This document shows positions 21,422 to 32,576 of a DNA stretch of 64,000 nucleotides, piece by piece. The notes below the pieces were generated by a model. It searched no databases, was not told the DNA's origin, and was given only the letters and a program-made list of their open reading frames with translations. Location: the NCBI GenBank assembly GCA_032716605.1, contig CM064509.1:40956866-41020865 (forward strand). The letters are read 5' to 3'. The stretch comes from Paralithodes platypus (lineage: Eukaryota > Arthropoda > Malacostraca > Decapoda > Lithodidae). Each line of letters opens with the position of its first letter. Position 1 is the first letter of the stretch. The position numbers were made by a program, and so were the translations under genes.

Positions 21422-21893
21422 TTAAGGGGACATGGGCCGGTTTTCTGGACCACTTTCTCCCTCATGTTTAGCCCCATTAGTTTTCAGATGTTGAGATGTT
21501 TGCCCCATTAGTTAGTCGATTTTAAGACCTTTCGCCCCATTTCTTCGTCAATATTTAGACCTTTCGTGCTATTTTGGTGTCGATTTTTTCCCTGGCGAAC
21601 GATAGTAAGCCTGTAATGTTGGAAGAACCGGCCTTCGGCCGGGAAATTTGTCTACCGAAAAATTAAGGGGGATCTAATGGATGTTTTTTTTTAATTTGAT
21701 GGAGGTCTAGGGAGGAAACTAGAAAAATAATGAATACATGCAAAAATAATGAATACATGCAAAAATAATGAATACATGCAAAAATAATGAATACATGCAA
21801 AAATAATGAATACATGCAAAAATAATGAATACATGCAAAAATAATGAATACATGCAAAAATAATGAATACATGCAAAAATAATGAATACATGT
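21422..21893. mobile_element. Family A element, right end replaced by a 19-bp array
   Basis: It starts TTAAGGGGACATGGGCCGG, then the core, then AGGTCTAGGGAGGAAACTAG. In an intact copy (58800-58875) the next bases are AAAAAATATATGAATAAAT and then the right end. Here the array AAAAATAATGAATACATGC begins at that point and the right end is lost. Confidence 0.7.
21723..21893. repeat. 19-bp tandem array, 9 units
   Basis: The unit AAAAATAATGAATACATGC is repeated without variation. The next 200 bp (21894-22100) contain nothing I recognise. Confidence 0.97.
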
Positions 21894-22100
21894 ATCACAT
21901 GAGCGTGTTTTCCCTCAACATTTATCCTCAACACTGGTCTGGCAGCTTATGAGTTCAACATTAATTACAAATATCTATTTTTCCTCAATTCATCTACCAT
22001 CAGTCATGTTTCCTATACCAGTACAAAATATTCCAGAAATGTTGCCAGAAAAATTTTGTTCGTAGAATGTTGACTATAAAAGCTCTCGTGTGATACTGGC

Positions 22101-22436
22101 TTAAGGGGAGATGTCCACTTGAGGGATTTTTTTCTTGACTCCTTTCTCCCTCATGTTTAGCCCCATTGTTTTTTCTAATTTTATGACGTTCGCCCCATTA
22201 TTTTGACTATTTTGAGAATTTTCGACCCATTTCTGTCAATTTTAAGACCTTTCGTGTCATTTAGGTGTCGATTTTATCCTGGCGAGCGATAGCGAGCCTG
22301 TAATTTAAGAGGAACCGGCTTTCAGCCGGGACATTTTTCTACCGAAAAATGTACAAATTATCTTGAAAGGGGCTCAAGGGGGTGTAATCTTAAGCTTGAA
22401 GGATATCTAGGGACCAAACTAAAAACCTCCCCTTAA
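22101..22436. mobile_element. Family A element
   Basis: TTAA-flanked; GGGGAGATGTCCACTTGAGG to AAAAACCTCCCC. Hairpin CCGGCTTTCAGCCGG shows a T-A pair where other copies have C-G. Confidence 0.85.
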
Positions 22437-22463
22437 GAAGTGGTTCCGCGGATACTGAAAGGC

Positions 22464-22800
22464 TTTAGGGGAGATTTCCACTTGAGGTACTTTTTTCTTG
22501 ACCCCCTTTCTCTCTCATGTCTAGCCCCATTGCTTTTGAGATTTTAAGATGTTTGCCCCGTTAGTTTGGCGATTTTAAGAACTTTCACCCCATTTTAAGA
22601 CCTTTCGTGCCATTCAGGTGTCTATTTTATCCTGGCGAGCGATAGCGAGCCTGTAACTTAAGAGGAAACGGCCTTTGGCCGGGAATGTTTTCTACCGAAA
22701 CATGTACAAATTAATCTTGAAAGGGACTAGAGGGGGTGTAATTTTAAGCTTGCTGGAGGTCTAGGGAACAAACTAAATACCTCCCCTTAAGGGGACACTG
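22464..22800. mobile_element. Family A element
   Basis: The left flank is mutated (TTTA); it ends AAATACCTCCCC plus TTAA, which it shares with the next A copy. Hairpin arm CGGCCTTTGGCCG. Confidence 0.8.
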
Positions 22801-23162
22801 ACTGCTGTTTTGGCCTATAAATTCGTTCATTCATAAATTCTTAGTTTCCTCGCTAGACATCCCTCAAACTTAGAAAAACCTCCCCTAGACACCCCCCCCC
22901 CCCCCCCCCTCAAGACAAATTTGTACATTTTTCGGTAGAAAACATTCCCGGTCGGTTCCTCTTACAATTGCAGGCTCGCTTTCGCTCGCCAGGAAAAAAT
23001 CGACACCTAAATGGGACGATAGGTCTTAAAATGTATAACAAAATGGGACGAAAGGTCTTAAAATCGCCAAACTAATGGGCCGAACGTCTAAAAATCTCAA
23101 AACTAATGGGACTATAAACACTAGGGAGAAAGGGGACCAGAAAAACGACCGTCTCTCCTTAA
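22797..23162. mobile_element. Family A element with internal C run
   Basis: TTAAGGGGACACTGACTGC to ACGACCGTCTCTCC plus TTAA. A run of about 19 C replaces the usual CCCCCTTTCAAG. The CCGG hairpin is half deleted. Confidence 0.75.
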
Positions 23163-23330
23163 ATACCATCAATCCACACCATTCTTCCTGTGCTGACAAC
23201 TGAACACACAATTATAATATCAAACGGTTCCCGGACATCTCAACCAGTAGACCATTTCAACCAGTAGCTCTCAACCAGCGCCAAATCAACCAAGACCAAC
23301 CAAACCAGTGCCAAACTATAGTACTAACCT

Positions 23331-24164
23331 GACCTGACCTGACCTAACCTAACCTAACCTAACCTAACCTAACCTAACCTAACCTAACCTAACCTAACCT
23401 AACCTAACTAACTAACTAAACTAAACTAAACTAACTAACCTAAACTAAACCTAAACTAAAACTAACTAAACTAAACTAAACTAAACTAATTTAAACTAAA
23501 CTAAACTAAACTAAACTAAACTAAACTAAACTAACTAAACTAAACTAAACTAAACTAAACTAAACTAACTAAACCTAACCTAACTAAACTAAACTAAACT
23601 AACTAACCTAACCTAACCTAACCTAACCTAACCTAACTAAACTAAACCTAACCTAACCTAACCTAACCTATCTAAACCTAACCTACCCTAACCTAACCAA
23701 CCTAACCTAACCTAACCAACTAACCTAACCTAAACTAAACTAAACTAAACTAACTAACTAAACTAAACTAAACTAACTAACTAAACTATACTAACTAAAC
23801 CAAACTAAACTAAACTAAACCTAACCTAATCTAACCTAACCTTACCTAATCTAACCTAACCTTAACTAAACTAAACTAAGACTAAACTAAACTAACTAAC
23901 TAAACTAAACTAACTAAGTAAACTAACCTAACCTACCTAACCTAAACTAAACTAAACTAAACTAAACTAAACTAACTAACCTAACCTAACCTAACCTAAC
24001 CTAACTTAACCTAAACTAACTAAACTAAACTAAACTAAACTAAACTAAACTAAACTAAACTAACCTAACCTAACCTAACCTAACCTAACCTAAACTAAAC
24101 TAAACTAAACTAAACTAAACTAAACTAACCTAACCTAACCTAACCTAACCTAACCTAACCTAAC
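23331..24164. repeat. CCTAA / CTAAA array (arthropod telomere-type motif)
   Basis: Blocks of CCTAA, the arthropod telomere motif, alternate with CTAAA and CTAA blocks. It begins with CTGAC variants. It is enclosed by element F arms and so is interstitial, not a chromosome end. Confidence 0.95.
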
Positions 24165-24500
24165 TTAAGGGGAGATTTCTACTTGAGGGACTTTTTTCTT
24201 GACCCCTTTCTCCCTCATGTCTAGCCCCATTGCTTTTGAGATTTTAAGACGTTTGCCCCATTAGTTTGGTGATTTTTAAGAATTTCCGCCCCATTCTGTC
24301 AATTTTAAGACCTTTCGTGCCATTTAAGTGTCGATTTTATCCTGGCGAGTAATAGTGAGACTGTAATTTAAGAGTAATCGGCCTTCGGCCGGGAAATTTT
24401 TCTACCGAAAAATGTACAAATTTATCTTGAAAGGGGGTCAAGGGGGTGAAATTTTAAGATTGCTGGAGGAGTAGGAAACAAACTAGAAACCTCCCCTTAA
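24165..24500. mobile_element. Family A element nested in the CCTAA array
   Basis: TTAA-flanked; GGGGAGATTTCTACTTGAGG to AGAAACCTCCCC. The target was a CTTAACC variant of the array, since plain CCTAA repeats have no TTAA. Array sequence continues after it as CCTAACCG. Confidence 0.85.
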
Positions 24501-24588
24501 CCTAACCGAATTGGTTGATTTGGTACTGGTTGAGAGCTACTGGTTGAAAGGGTCTACTGGTTGAGTTGTCCGGTCACCTTATCAAACA

Positions 24589-24843
24589 GCTAATGATGGT
24601 ATTAGCAGAACATTGGGTGTGTGGATGGGGCTTATGATGGTATTAGCAGAACATTGGGTGTGTGGATGGGGCTTATGATGGTATTAGCAGAACATTGGGT
24701 GTGTGGATGGGGCTTATGATGGTATTAGCAGAACATTGGGTGTGTGGATGGGGCTTATGGTGGTATTAGCAGAACATTGGGTGTGTGGATGGGGCTAATG
24801 ATGGTATTAGCAGAACATTGGGTGTGTGGATGGGGCTTATGGA
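24589..24843. repeat. 41-bp tandem repeat, about 6 units
   Basis: The unit includes GATGGTATTAGCAGAACATT and GGGTGTGTGGATGGGGC. Few variants. Confidence 0.95.
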
Positions 24844-24864
24844 GCGAGAGGAAAATTAGTTCAA

Positions 24865-26416
24865 AAGTCATCACACACCTTTACCATTAAGTCATCACCC
24901 ACCTTTACCATTAAGTCATCACCCACCTTTACCATTAAGTCATCACCCACCTTTACCATTAAGTCATCACCCACCTTTACCATTAAGTCATCACCCACCT
25001 TTACCATTAAGTCATCACACACCTTTACCATTAAGTCATCACCCACCTTTACCATTAAGTCATCACACACCTTAACCATTAAGTCATCACACACCTTTAC
25101 CATTAAGTCATCACACACCTTTACCATTAAGTCATCACCCACCTTTACCATTAAGTCATCACACACCTTTACCATTAAGTCATCACACCTTTACCATTAA
25201 GTCATCACACACCTTAACCATTAAGTCATCACCCACCTTTACCATTAAGTCATCACCCACCTTTACCATTAAGTCATCACACACCTTTACCATTAAGTCA
25301 TCACCCACCTTTACCATTAAGTCATCACACACCTTTACCATTAAGTCATCACCCACCTTTACCATTAAGTCATCACACACCTTTACATTAAGTCATCACC
25401 CACCTTTACCATTAAGTCATCACCCACCTTTAATTAAGTCATCACCCACCTTTACCATTAAGTCATCACCCACCTTTACCATTAAGTCATCACACACCTT
25501 TACCATTAAGTCATCACCCACCTTTACCATTAAGTCATCACACACCTTTACCATTAAGTCATCACACACCTTTACCATTAAGTCATCACACACCTTAACC
25601 ATTAAGTCATCACCCACCTTTACCATTAAGTCATCACCCACCTTTACCATTAAGTCATCACACACCTTTACCATTAAGTCATCACCCACCTTTACCATTA
25701 AGTCATCACACACCTTTACCATTAAGTCATCACCCACCTTTACCATTAAGTCATCACACACCTTTACCATTAAGTCATCACCCACCTTTACCATTAAGTC
25801 ATCACCCACCTTTACCATTAAGTCATCACCCACCTTTACCATTAAGTCATCACACACCTTTACCATTAGTCATCACACACCTTTACCATGAAGTCATCAC
25901 CCACCTTTACCATTAAGGCATCACCCTCCTTTACCATTAAGTCATCACACACCTTTACCATTAAGTCATCACACACCTTTACCATTAAGTCATCACCCAC
26001 CTTTACCATTAAGTCATCACCCACCTTTACCATTAAGTCATCACACACCTTTACCATTAAGTCATCACACACCTTTACCATTAAGTCATCACCCACCTTT
26101 ACCATTAAGTCATCACCCACCTTTACCATTAAGTCATCACCCACCTTTACCATTAAGTCATCACACACCTTTACCATTAAGTCATCACCCACCTTTACCA
26201 TTAAGTCATCACCCACCTTTACCATTAAGTCATCACACACCTTTACCATTAAGTCATCACACACCTTTACCATTAAGTCATCACCCACCTTTACCATTAA
26301 GTCATCACCCACCTTTACCATTAAGTCATCACCCACCTTTACCATTAAGTCATCACACACCTTTACCATTAAGTCATCACACACCTTTACCATTAAGTCA
26401 TCACACACCTTTACCA
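24865..26416. repeat. 24-bp tandem array, about 65 units
   Basis: The unit is AAGTCATCAC, then AC or CC, then ACCTTTACCATT. It is eight codons long, so open frames on both strands run for up to 199 codons. The plus strand reads KSSPTFTI/KSSHTFTI and the minus strand MVKVGDDL/MVKVCDDL. Isolated 1-base losses (25390, 25433, 25868) break every frame, and no promoter or flanking exon is visible. Confidence 0.97.
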
Positions 26417-26767
26417 TTAAGGGGAGGCAGTTGGTTTTTCGAGTCCTCCTCCTCCCTCATGTGATTTCAAGACATTCGCCCCATTAACTTGGCGATTTTC
26501 AGACCTTTTGCCCCTTTGCCAATATTAAGACCTTTCGTGCCATTTTGGTGTCGATTTATTTCCTGGCGAGCGATAGCGAGCCTGTATTTAAGAAGAATCG
26601 GCCTTCGGCCCAGACATTTTTCAACCGAAAAATTTACAAATTTATATCTTGTGGGTGTTTTTCTAAGCTTGATGGAGGGCTAGCGAGAAAAATAGAAATA
26701 AAGGAATAAATTAACTAATAGACAAAAAGAACAAAAACACAAAAAAAATCGTCCATCTCCCCCTTCA
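26417..26767. mobile_element. Family A element at the end of the 24-bp array
   Basis: Its left TTAA is the TTAA found in each array unit (ACCATTAAG). It starts GGGGAGGCAGTTGGTTTTTC and ends TCGTCCATCTCCCCC, with the right flank mutated to TTCAA. Core present. The array does not resume to the right. Confidence 0.75.
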
Positions 26768-26842
26768 ATAACTAAATAACAAACCCGTAGACAATTTGAA
26801 TTAAACTGCCTTATTCAAGAAGTGCATTCCGGAAATTATTTG

Positions 26843-27204
26843 TCCAGGGGGCTCACCTTGATTTGTTTCTCTCTTTCTCCATTCGGCCCCATTCAGCCTA
26901 CTGTTTTAAGATGTTTATCCCCATCAAGGTGTCGATTTTTTCCTGACGAGCGGTAGCGAGCCAGCATATTAAAAAAAAAAATGGACAGCAAGTTAAATTT
27001 GTACATTTTTTTACAGAAAAAATTTCTCCGGCAAAGCCGGATTTCTCCATACAATGCTGGCTCGCTATCGCTCGCCAGGAAAAAATCGACACCTGGATGG
27101 GGATAAACGTCTTAAAACAGTTGGCTGAATGGGGCCGAATGGATACAAGCCAGAGATAGAGAGGAAAGGAGAGAAAGATAATAAAAGCCGGTGACCCCCC
27201 TTAA
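26843..27204. mobile_element. Family C fold-back element
   Basis: Left end GGGGGCTCACCTTG with lost TTAA; right end AGCCGGTGACCCCCC plus TTAA. The two arms of about 110 bp are inverted. Centre hairpin CCGGCAAAGCCGG. Confidence 0.85.
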
Positions 27205-27295
27205 CACAAGGGTACAGTCAGATTACAAAAAACCGGCACATCCATAATGACAGAAGCTGTAGTACTAACAAAAACGCCTTATTTGGGTTCCATGT

Positions 27296-27476
27296 CATCT
27301 CAACCAGTAGACCATTTCAACCAGTAGCTCTCAACCAGTGCCAAATCAACCCAGACCAACCAAACCAGTGTCAAAATATAGTACTAACCTAACCTAACCT
27401 AACCGTATTGGTTGATTTGGTACTGGTTGAGAGCTACTGGTTGAAATGGTCTACTGGTTGAGTTGTCCGGTCACCC
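27296..27476. mobile_element. Element F, short copy
   Basis: The 8-bp duplication CTTATTTG (27288-27295 and 27477-27484) bounds 181 bp. The arms match the expanded copy at 23226. The centre holds AACCTAACCTAACCTAACC only, probably close to the pre-expansion state. Confidence 0.9.
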
Positions 27477-27527
27477 CTTATTTGATATGCATCATATAAA
27501 TGTTCTCAACCATTGATTGTTAGTCTT

Positions 27528-27834
27528 TTAAGGGGGCCCACCTCGTTGTTTTCTCTCTCTGAGTTGTATCCATTCGGCCCCATTCGGCCTACTGTTTTAA
27601 GATGTTAATCCCCATCCAGGTGTCGATTTATCGAAAAATGTACAAATTTAGCTTGCTGTCAAAACAAAAATATATACTGTACTGTATATGCTGGCTCGCT
27701 ACCGCTCGCCAGGAAAATATTAACACCTGGATGGGGGTAAACGTCTTGAAACAGTAGGCTGAATGGGGCCGAATGGATACAAGCCAAAGAGAGAGGGAGA
27801 GAAAGAGAAAAAAAAGCGAGGTGGGCTCCCTTAA
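27528..27834. mobile_element. Family C fold-back element with shortened centre
   Basis: TTAA-flanked; GGGGGCCCACCTCG to CGAGGTGGGCTCCC. The left arm jumps from GGTGTCGATTTA straight to TCGAAAAATGTAC, so the left core and hairpin are deleted. Confidence 0.85.
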
Positions 27835-27943
27835 ACTTACAACCATTTTGAAAAGACCATCGTGTCCTGGATGTCTGAATTTGTGTAATGCAAGTCATTT
27901 GAACTGTGGAGAACTTCAGCATATTATTATAATGTAAAACTTG

Positions 27944-28066
27944 CAAAATAAACAAAACAAAACGTATACGAACACAGTGAAAAGACAAAATAAACAAACC
28001 AAAACGTATACGAACACAGTGAAAAACACCAAAACGTATACGAACACAGTGAAAAGACAAAACCAC
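27944..28066. repeat. Irregular triplicate of AACGTATACGAACACAGTG
   Basis: Three copies spaced by variable A-rich linkers. The rest of 27835-28147 has no recognisable feature. Confidence 0.85.
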
Positions 28067-28147
28067 TAATCAAAATTGCTATGTGGTGACAACGCTTTAA
28101 GTAAAATAATAATTTATAAATAAAAGAACACCATCCACCACATAGGG

Positions 28148-28804
28148 TGTACAATCGCGCTAGTAAGTCATGTCTCGGCACCATGTATGTTTTGATCAAT
28201 AATTGGTATCAGCAATATTTAAGGGGAGGTTTTTAATTCGTTCCCTAGAATTTCATCAATCTTAAAATTACACCCCCTAGACCCCCTTTCAAGATAAATT
28301 TGTACATTTTTCGGTAGAAAAATTTCCCGGCTGAAAGCCGGTTCCTCTTAAATTACAGGCTCGCTATCGCTCGCCAGGATAAAATCGACACATGAATTGC
28401 ACAAAAGGTCTTAATATGGGGTGAAAGTTCTTAAAATCGCTAAACTAATGGGGCAAACGTTTTATAATATCAAAAGCAATGGGGCTAAACATGAGGGAGA
28501 AAGGGGTCAAGAAAAAAATCCCTCAAGTGGAGATCTCCCCTTAAGCTTAATTTCTTCATATCGAGTGAAATATACAAACATGTTCCTACACTTACCCACC
28601 CTATTCAACATCTGACAGACATTAATACAGCGCAGAGCAAGCCAAACGTAATGCCAGCTGGGACATGACTTATTAGCTTGAGTGAGATATACCAACGTGT
28701 TCCTACACTTACCCACCCTATTCAACATCTGACAGACATTAATACAGCACAGAGCAAGCCAAACGTAATGCCAGCTGGAACATGACTTATTAGCGCGACC
28801 GTAC
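28148..28804. mobile_element. Family E element, split by family A and partly duplicated
   Basis: The left half TGTACAATCGCGCTAGTAAG to TCAGCAATATT is followed by family A, then the right half. The segment from GTGAGATATA-like sequence to CATGACTTATTAGC occurs twice in tandem (about 126 bp), ending GCGCGACCGTACA. Confidence 0.8.
28219..28544. mobile_element. Family A element nested in E
   Basis: TTAA-flanked; GGGGAGGTTTTTAATTCG to AAGTGGAGATCTCCCC. Hairpin variant CCGGCTGAAAGCCGG. The family E halves on both sides join cleanly. Confidence 0.85.
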
Positions 28805-28952
28805 ATCACTACATGACATATCGTCTAAAATAAGAAGTGAACACACTATTATTGTGCGTAATTCGTATTGTACTCATCGTTATTCATGTAGATAATTATA
28901 TTTGTATTGCAACTTTAAAAACTGCCAGTAGCTTCTATTACCTATTCTGTAT

Positions 28953-29161
28953 TTAACCCCTTCTGTACCGGCGACGTCATTTTTATTTTAGCTATATTTA
29001 AAGGATTTTGCTCAATTTTAGAAGGATCTGTGGTAGTAAAAAGGGTTAGGTGAGATGTTCGAAGCCTGTTAATTGCTGGAGGCCCTTTTTAAACTCAATA
29101 AAATCGTCTAATAGTAGCCAGAATAAAGTTTAAAATATGTCACCGGTAGTGAAGGGGTTAA
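28953..29161. mobile_element. Family B element, uninterrupted
   Basis: TTAACCCCTTCTGTACCGG to TCACCGGTAGTGAAGGGGTTAA, about 209 bp. With 18272 it serves as the reference for the expanded B copies. 28805-28952 has nothing recognisable. Confidence 0.9.
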
Positions 29162-29265
29162 TGGGTTATTATACAAAGCAATGTACAATAATGGTTGTGA
29201 AGATATTGTTTATTAAACGAAAATATCCATAGTGTGAATATAAACACCATATGAGGAGGAGCACT

Positions 29266-29340
29266 TTATTGACAATGTTTCGCATACAGCTTCATCAGGC
29301 AAAATTATTGGCCTGGTGAAGCTATATGAGAAACGTTGTT
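29266..29340 (-). ncRNA. Hammerhead-like core motifs in an inverted repeat (possible Penelope-type end)
   Basis: The minus strand has CTGATGA (29298-29292), a 10-base segment with a weak GC stem, then GAAAC (29281-29277): the two conserved boxes of a hammerhead ribozyme. The plus strand carries a damaged partner, CTGGTGA (29313) and GAAAC (29330), so the two face each other around AATTATTGG. Hammerhead motifs are known in Penelope-like element terminal repeats. I could not place stem III and the cleavage triplet with confidence. Confidence 0.35.
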
Positions 29341-29345
29341 AACAC

Positions 29346-29774
29346 CTAAAGAGCGGGTGGTGGAGTATATTTGACCGTGCCGCTCAGCGGGTTTTTTTTA
29401 CCATAAATGGTGTTGTTTCCGCGCTCTTTTTCATGCATAAACAAGAGCCAGAGCGTAATACAAGTATGTATCCCTGAAAGGGTGTTAATTGAGCTTTCCA
29501 ATGACACCAGAACCATCCTTCTACGATCACTGGTTGTCTTGCAACGATCGTGCAACCGAAGGGCAAAATTGCTAAAATACGGTCATTTCGTTACATAATT
29601 ACGTGTGTAGCGTGGAGTACATGTCAGTGGGCCCACGACGGTCGTGGCGAGCGGTCATGAGGCAACCTACGCTCCTCCCACCGCTCGGCTCTCTCTCAGA
29701 GCCAATATTGCGCCAAAATTGCACACAGACTTAAGTCGGGCCCTGCCACATTGTCCTTTCTTCTCCATACAGAC
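29346..29774. other. Unassigned stretch
   Basis: About 430 bp without a credible ORF longer than 70 codons. It contains a GC-rich segment (CCCACGACGGTCGTGG palindrome near 29631) and a GTCGGGCCCTGCCA motif that recurs at 30891 beyond the D and H elements. Confidence 0.5.
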
Positions 29775-30009
29775 TTAACCCTCTCACGACCATTGGACGC
29801 AGAGGTTGCCAGATTAGCAATAAGAAATAGATTACTCTCACTGTTATAATTACCTCTCCAAAATTAGTTTTCTGCCCACAGCTAACTCAAAGACAACTGC
29901 AGAGGTTGAAGTAAACAAACTAAAGGTTTATAGATACCCCTGACGGTAACAAAGGCTTTAAAGTATCCCTAATAGGCTCAAAAATCGCGTCAGGATGTGA
30001 GAGGGTTAA
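29775..30009. mobile_element. Family D element, single-unit copy
   Basis: TTAACCCTCTCACGACC to GGATGTGAGAGGGTTAA, 235 bp. The interior contains CACAGCTAACTCAAAGACAA and AGGCTTTAAAGTATCCC once each. It is the unexpanded counterpart of 53631-54794. Confidence 0.85.
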
Positions 30010-30889
30010 GGGGACCGACCGGTTAATTTAGGCTTAAAAAACTCGAAATCCTGAAAATACCAATAGGTGTTTACTCAACAAGAGTCAACATCCCTTCATA
30101 AGCCAGTGAAATGTTATTAGTGAAAACCCATTGGAAATAGTATTTTTTTATGTTTTCCAAACTTTTCCTGTATTTCTAAAAACGTTATATAGCAAACTTT
30201 GAAATTAACATGCTCAGTAACTACTGGTCGTACGAGGAGCATACCTATATAAATGGAAAGAGCGTAAGCTACTCTACAACCTCCCATACGCTTTATCTTC
30301 TACTTTGCCATGTTCCCACATAAAATATTGTAAATCTAAAAAACAAAAGTAAAAATGTTCACCTAATGACCTTAGACTTTCACCTGTTTTTCTCAGAACC
30401 TATATTGCCGCACTATCGGATGTTATTCTACAGTTATTATTGGACCAATAGGAATGGTGTATATACCATTGGAAAGATAATTAAAAACACTACAAGGCCT
30501 ATAAACCAAATTTACTCTAATAAAAAAAACAAATTCACAATATGTCGTCAAAGTTGTAATTTTCTATAAATATATTCGCCTGAATCCGTCATCACCTAAA
30601 TCGAACAAATACACAAAATATATAAAATGTGTTTTATAGAAACTATAGATACACCATTTGTGAGTTGTTTGATCACATAAAACATGTGCTATGGGGATTT
30701 CTGTAGGAGTTTAGCATTTTCTGCAGCACTATGATTTTCAACATTTGTTTACCTAAATTGCAAGAGAAAAGCAAAAATATATATATTTTTTTTTTTATCT
30801 AGTTTTATGGTAATATACACCTGTGCCAAATTTCATTTAAATTGATAGTAAGACCTGGAAGTTTGTAATTTTCCGGTCGGTCCCCGTAA
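30006..30889. mobile_element. Family H element, about 880 bp
   Basis: GGGGACCGACCGG at the left after TTAA (shared with D) and CCGGTCGGTCCCC at the right before GTAA. The AT-rich interior has only short frames and no recognisable transposase, so it looks non-autonomous. Confidence 0.75.
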
Positions 30890-31007
30890 GTCGGGCCCCG
30901 CCAGTTAAGGGTTAATAAAGTACTCCTCACATGGTGTGTATATTCAGTGTGTCTACTTTTCAAATTATGTTTATCAATCTATAGAACTGTCCACGCAAGG
31001 CAGTGTT

Positions 31008-31335
31008 TCCATTCGGCCCCATTCAGCTTACTGTTTTAAGACGTTTATCGCTATCCAGGTGTCGATTTTTACCTGGCAAGCGATAGCGAGCCATCATATT
31101 TTGGATAATGAGTTAGATAGCTGGCTAAATTTGTACATTTTTCGATAGAAAAATTTCTCCGGCGAAGCCAGATTTGTCCATAGAATGCTGGCTCGCTATC
31201 GCTCGCCAAGAAAAAAATCGACACCTGGATGGGGATAAACGTCTTAAAACAGTAGGCTGAATGGGGCCGATTGGATACAAGCCAAAGAAAGAAAGAAATA
31301 GAAAAGGAGAAAAAAAAGCAGGTGACCCCCCTTAA
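31008..31335. mobile_element. Family C element, left end missing
   Basis: It begins within the arm (TTCCATTCGGCCCCATTC) and ends GCAGGTGACCCCCC plus TTAA. It has both arms and the CCGGCGAAGCCAG hairpin. Confidence 0.8.
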
Positions 31336-31794
31336 GCTACGATAATAACCTGCGGAAACTTCAAATCTCCTATTGGCTAAAATGATGAACGAATCCCGCG
31401 TCGACTGTCCCACAGACGATATTGATATATTTTGATAATCTGTTCCTGTACACTTTAAAAATATGACATTTAATAATATGTGTAATGAATAATTTCTTAC
31501 GTTTCCGAGTTCACATATAATTCTTGATCAACACAAAAAAAAAAAAAAATTGCTTGTAATTGCACATTGTAAAAATAATTCAAGAAATACAGAAGATATG
31601 TTATTTATTATTTTGTTTTAATATACCAATACGCACACACCCACAATAGACTGATTGGCTGGGGGGCAGTCAACGTTTGGGTTGCATGGATCCTTTGCCA
31701 GGATAGGAATGGGGAAGGGGCTTCTCTGACAGGTTAGCCTGACGCTACTTTAAAATACTGTACTTTGTCTACTTACCTATCTAATTGACCAACT
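31336..31794. other. Unassigned stretch
   Basis: About 460 bp, AT-rich, with a 14-base A run near 31535. No ORF, inverted repeat or family match that I can see. Confidence 0.6.
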
Positions 31795-32396
31795 GCGAGT
31801 TTCAGGCTATGAGGAAGTTGGAGCTATATGCATCGATATAAAACAGAAATGCAATAATGATATAGGTTTCTGATGGATGGAAAGTATGATAAATACATTT
31901 GTATGGGTTTATAAATGTACTACAACCGTACATCCATACTCATATCTCTCACCGATCCATCCACTCACTCACAGACAACACGCAGCTGCATGCACGACCT
32001 CCCGAAATCCATCCTTCCGAATCCTCCCTCCCTCGCGTGGACAGAGTCCCCCTGGCCAGGCTGAGATGTGGACACCATCCAGCTCTCCTGAGCTATCAGA
32101 AGAGACTGGATGACTCCGTTGTCGACGCCTGCCCGGGATGTAACACAGCACCCCATACCATTAAACACATCATAGAAGACTGCATTTCACACAACCACTT
32201 ACGCCAACAACACAATCTACACTCAATGAGAGCTCTGTGGGAAAGCCCGATCGTGGCCATGGCCTTCCTCAGGGACTCGGGGCTGTTCGGCCAGGCAGCT
32301 TAGGGAACAACAACAACAACAACAACCTGATAATTCTGCTAACTATCAATGTAAACAGCTCCAACTTCCTTATATCCTGAAACTCGCAAGTGGTCA
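31795..32396. mobile_element. Family M element, split by LINE-5
   Basis: TTGACCAACTGCGAGTTTC to AAACTCGCAAGTGGTCAA. The two halves join at ACTACAACCG and GATAATTCTG, as in the intact copy at 2338. Confidence 0.85.
31931..32322 (+). pseudogene. LINE-5 C-terminal fragment with zinc-knuckle, nested in M
   Basis: The open frame to 32303 ends with a LINE C-terminal module: SSLPRVDRVPLARLRCGHHP, then a cysteine-rich knuckle ACPGCNTAPHTIKHIIEDC of C-x2-C-x8-H-x4-C form, then a helical tail ending GLFGQAA. Such a knuckle after the reverse transcriptase is known in several LINE clades. The 3' end is an (AAC)n run. No RT or endonuclease remains. The M element's two halves define the insertion points. 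Confidence 0.8.
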
Positions 32397-32576
32397 ATTG
32401 CACTATGTATTGTAATTAGATGATAGCAAGTGATCTGGTAGCCTACCTAATCAGTTGTTACTAGAACACTGAACACTGTGGGGTGAACACTGTGGGACTG
32501 TGGGTTGAACACTGTGGGACTGTGGGGTTGAGCCGGAGTGTGGTGATGTAGTGACTAACGGACGGTGGACGAGGGG

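Larger units (their letters stand above)
23226..24579. mobile_element. Element F, expanded copy with internal telomere-like array
   Basis: It is flanked by an 8-bp duplication TATCAAAC (23218-23225 and 24580-24587). The arms contain CAACCAGTAG motifs: left CATCTCAACCAGTAGACC, right its complement ending TTGTCCGGTCACC. The short copy at 27296 has the same arms around only three CCTAA units. Here the centre is about 830 bp of CCTAA/CTAAA repeats plus a nested family A. Confidence 0.85.

Noticed and set aside
23331..24500. Chromosome end or fused telomere
   Set aside because: The CCTAA block is enclosed by the two arms of element F with an 8-bp target duplication and contains many CTAAA variants.
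24826..26487. An eight-residue-repeat protein (KSSPTFTI) of up to 199 residues
   Set aside because: The unit is 24 bp so frames stay open by arithmetic on both strands; several one-base losses break every frame and the array ends in a transposon.
27659..28199. Overlapping minus-strand frames with FSLCSYTFW-like repeats
   Set aside because: They come from the triplicated AACGTATACGAACACAGTG segment and a family C arm.
29733..30905. Long target duplication around the D-H block (TAAGTCGGGCCC-type motif on both sides)
   Set aside because: The two motifs are similar but not identical and flank two separate elements sharing TTAA; chance or an older repeat is as likely.
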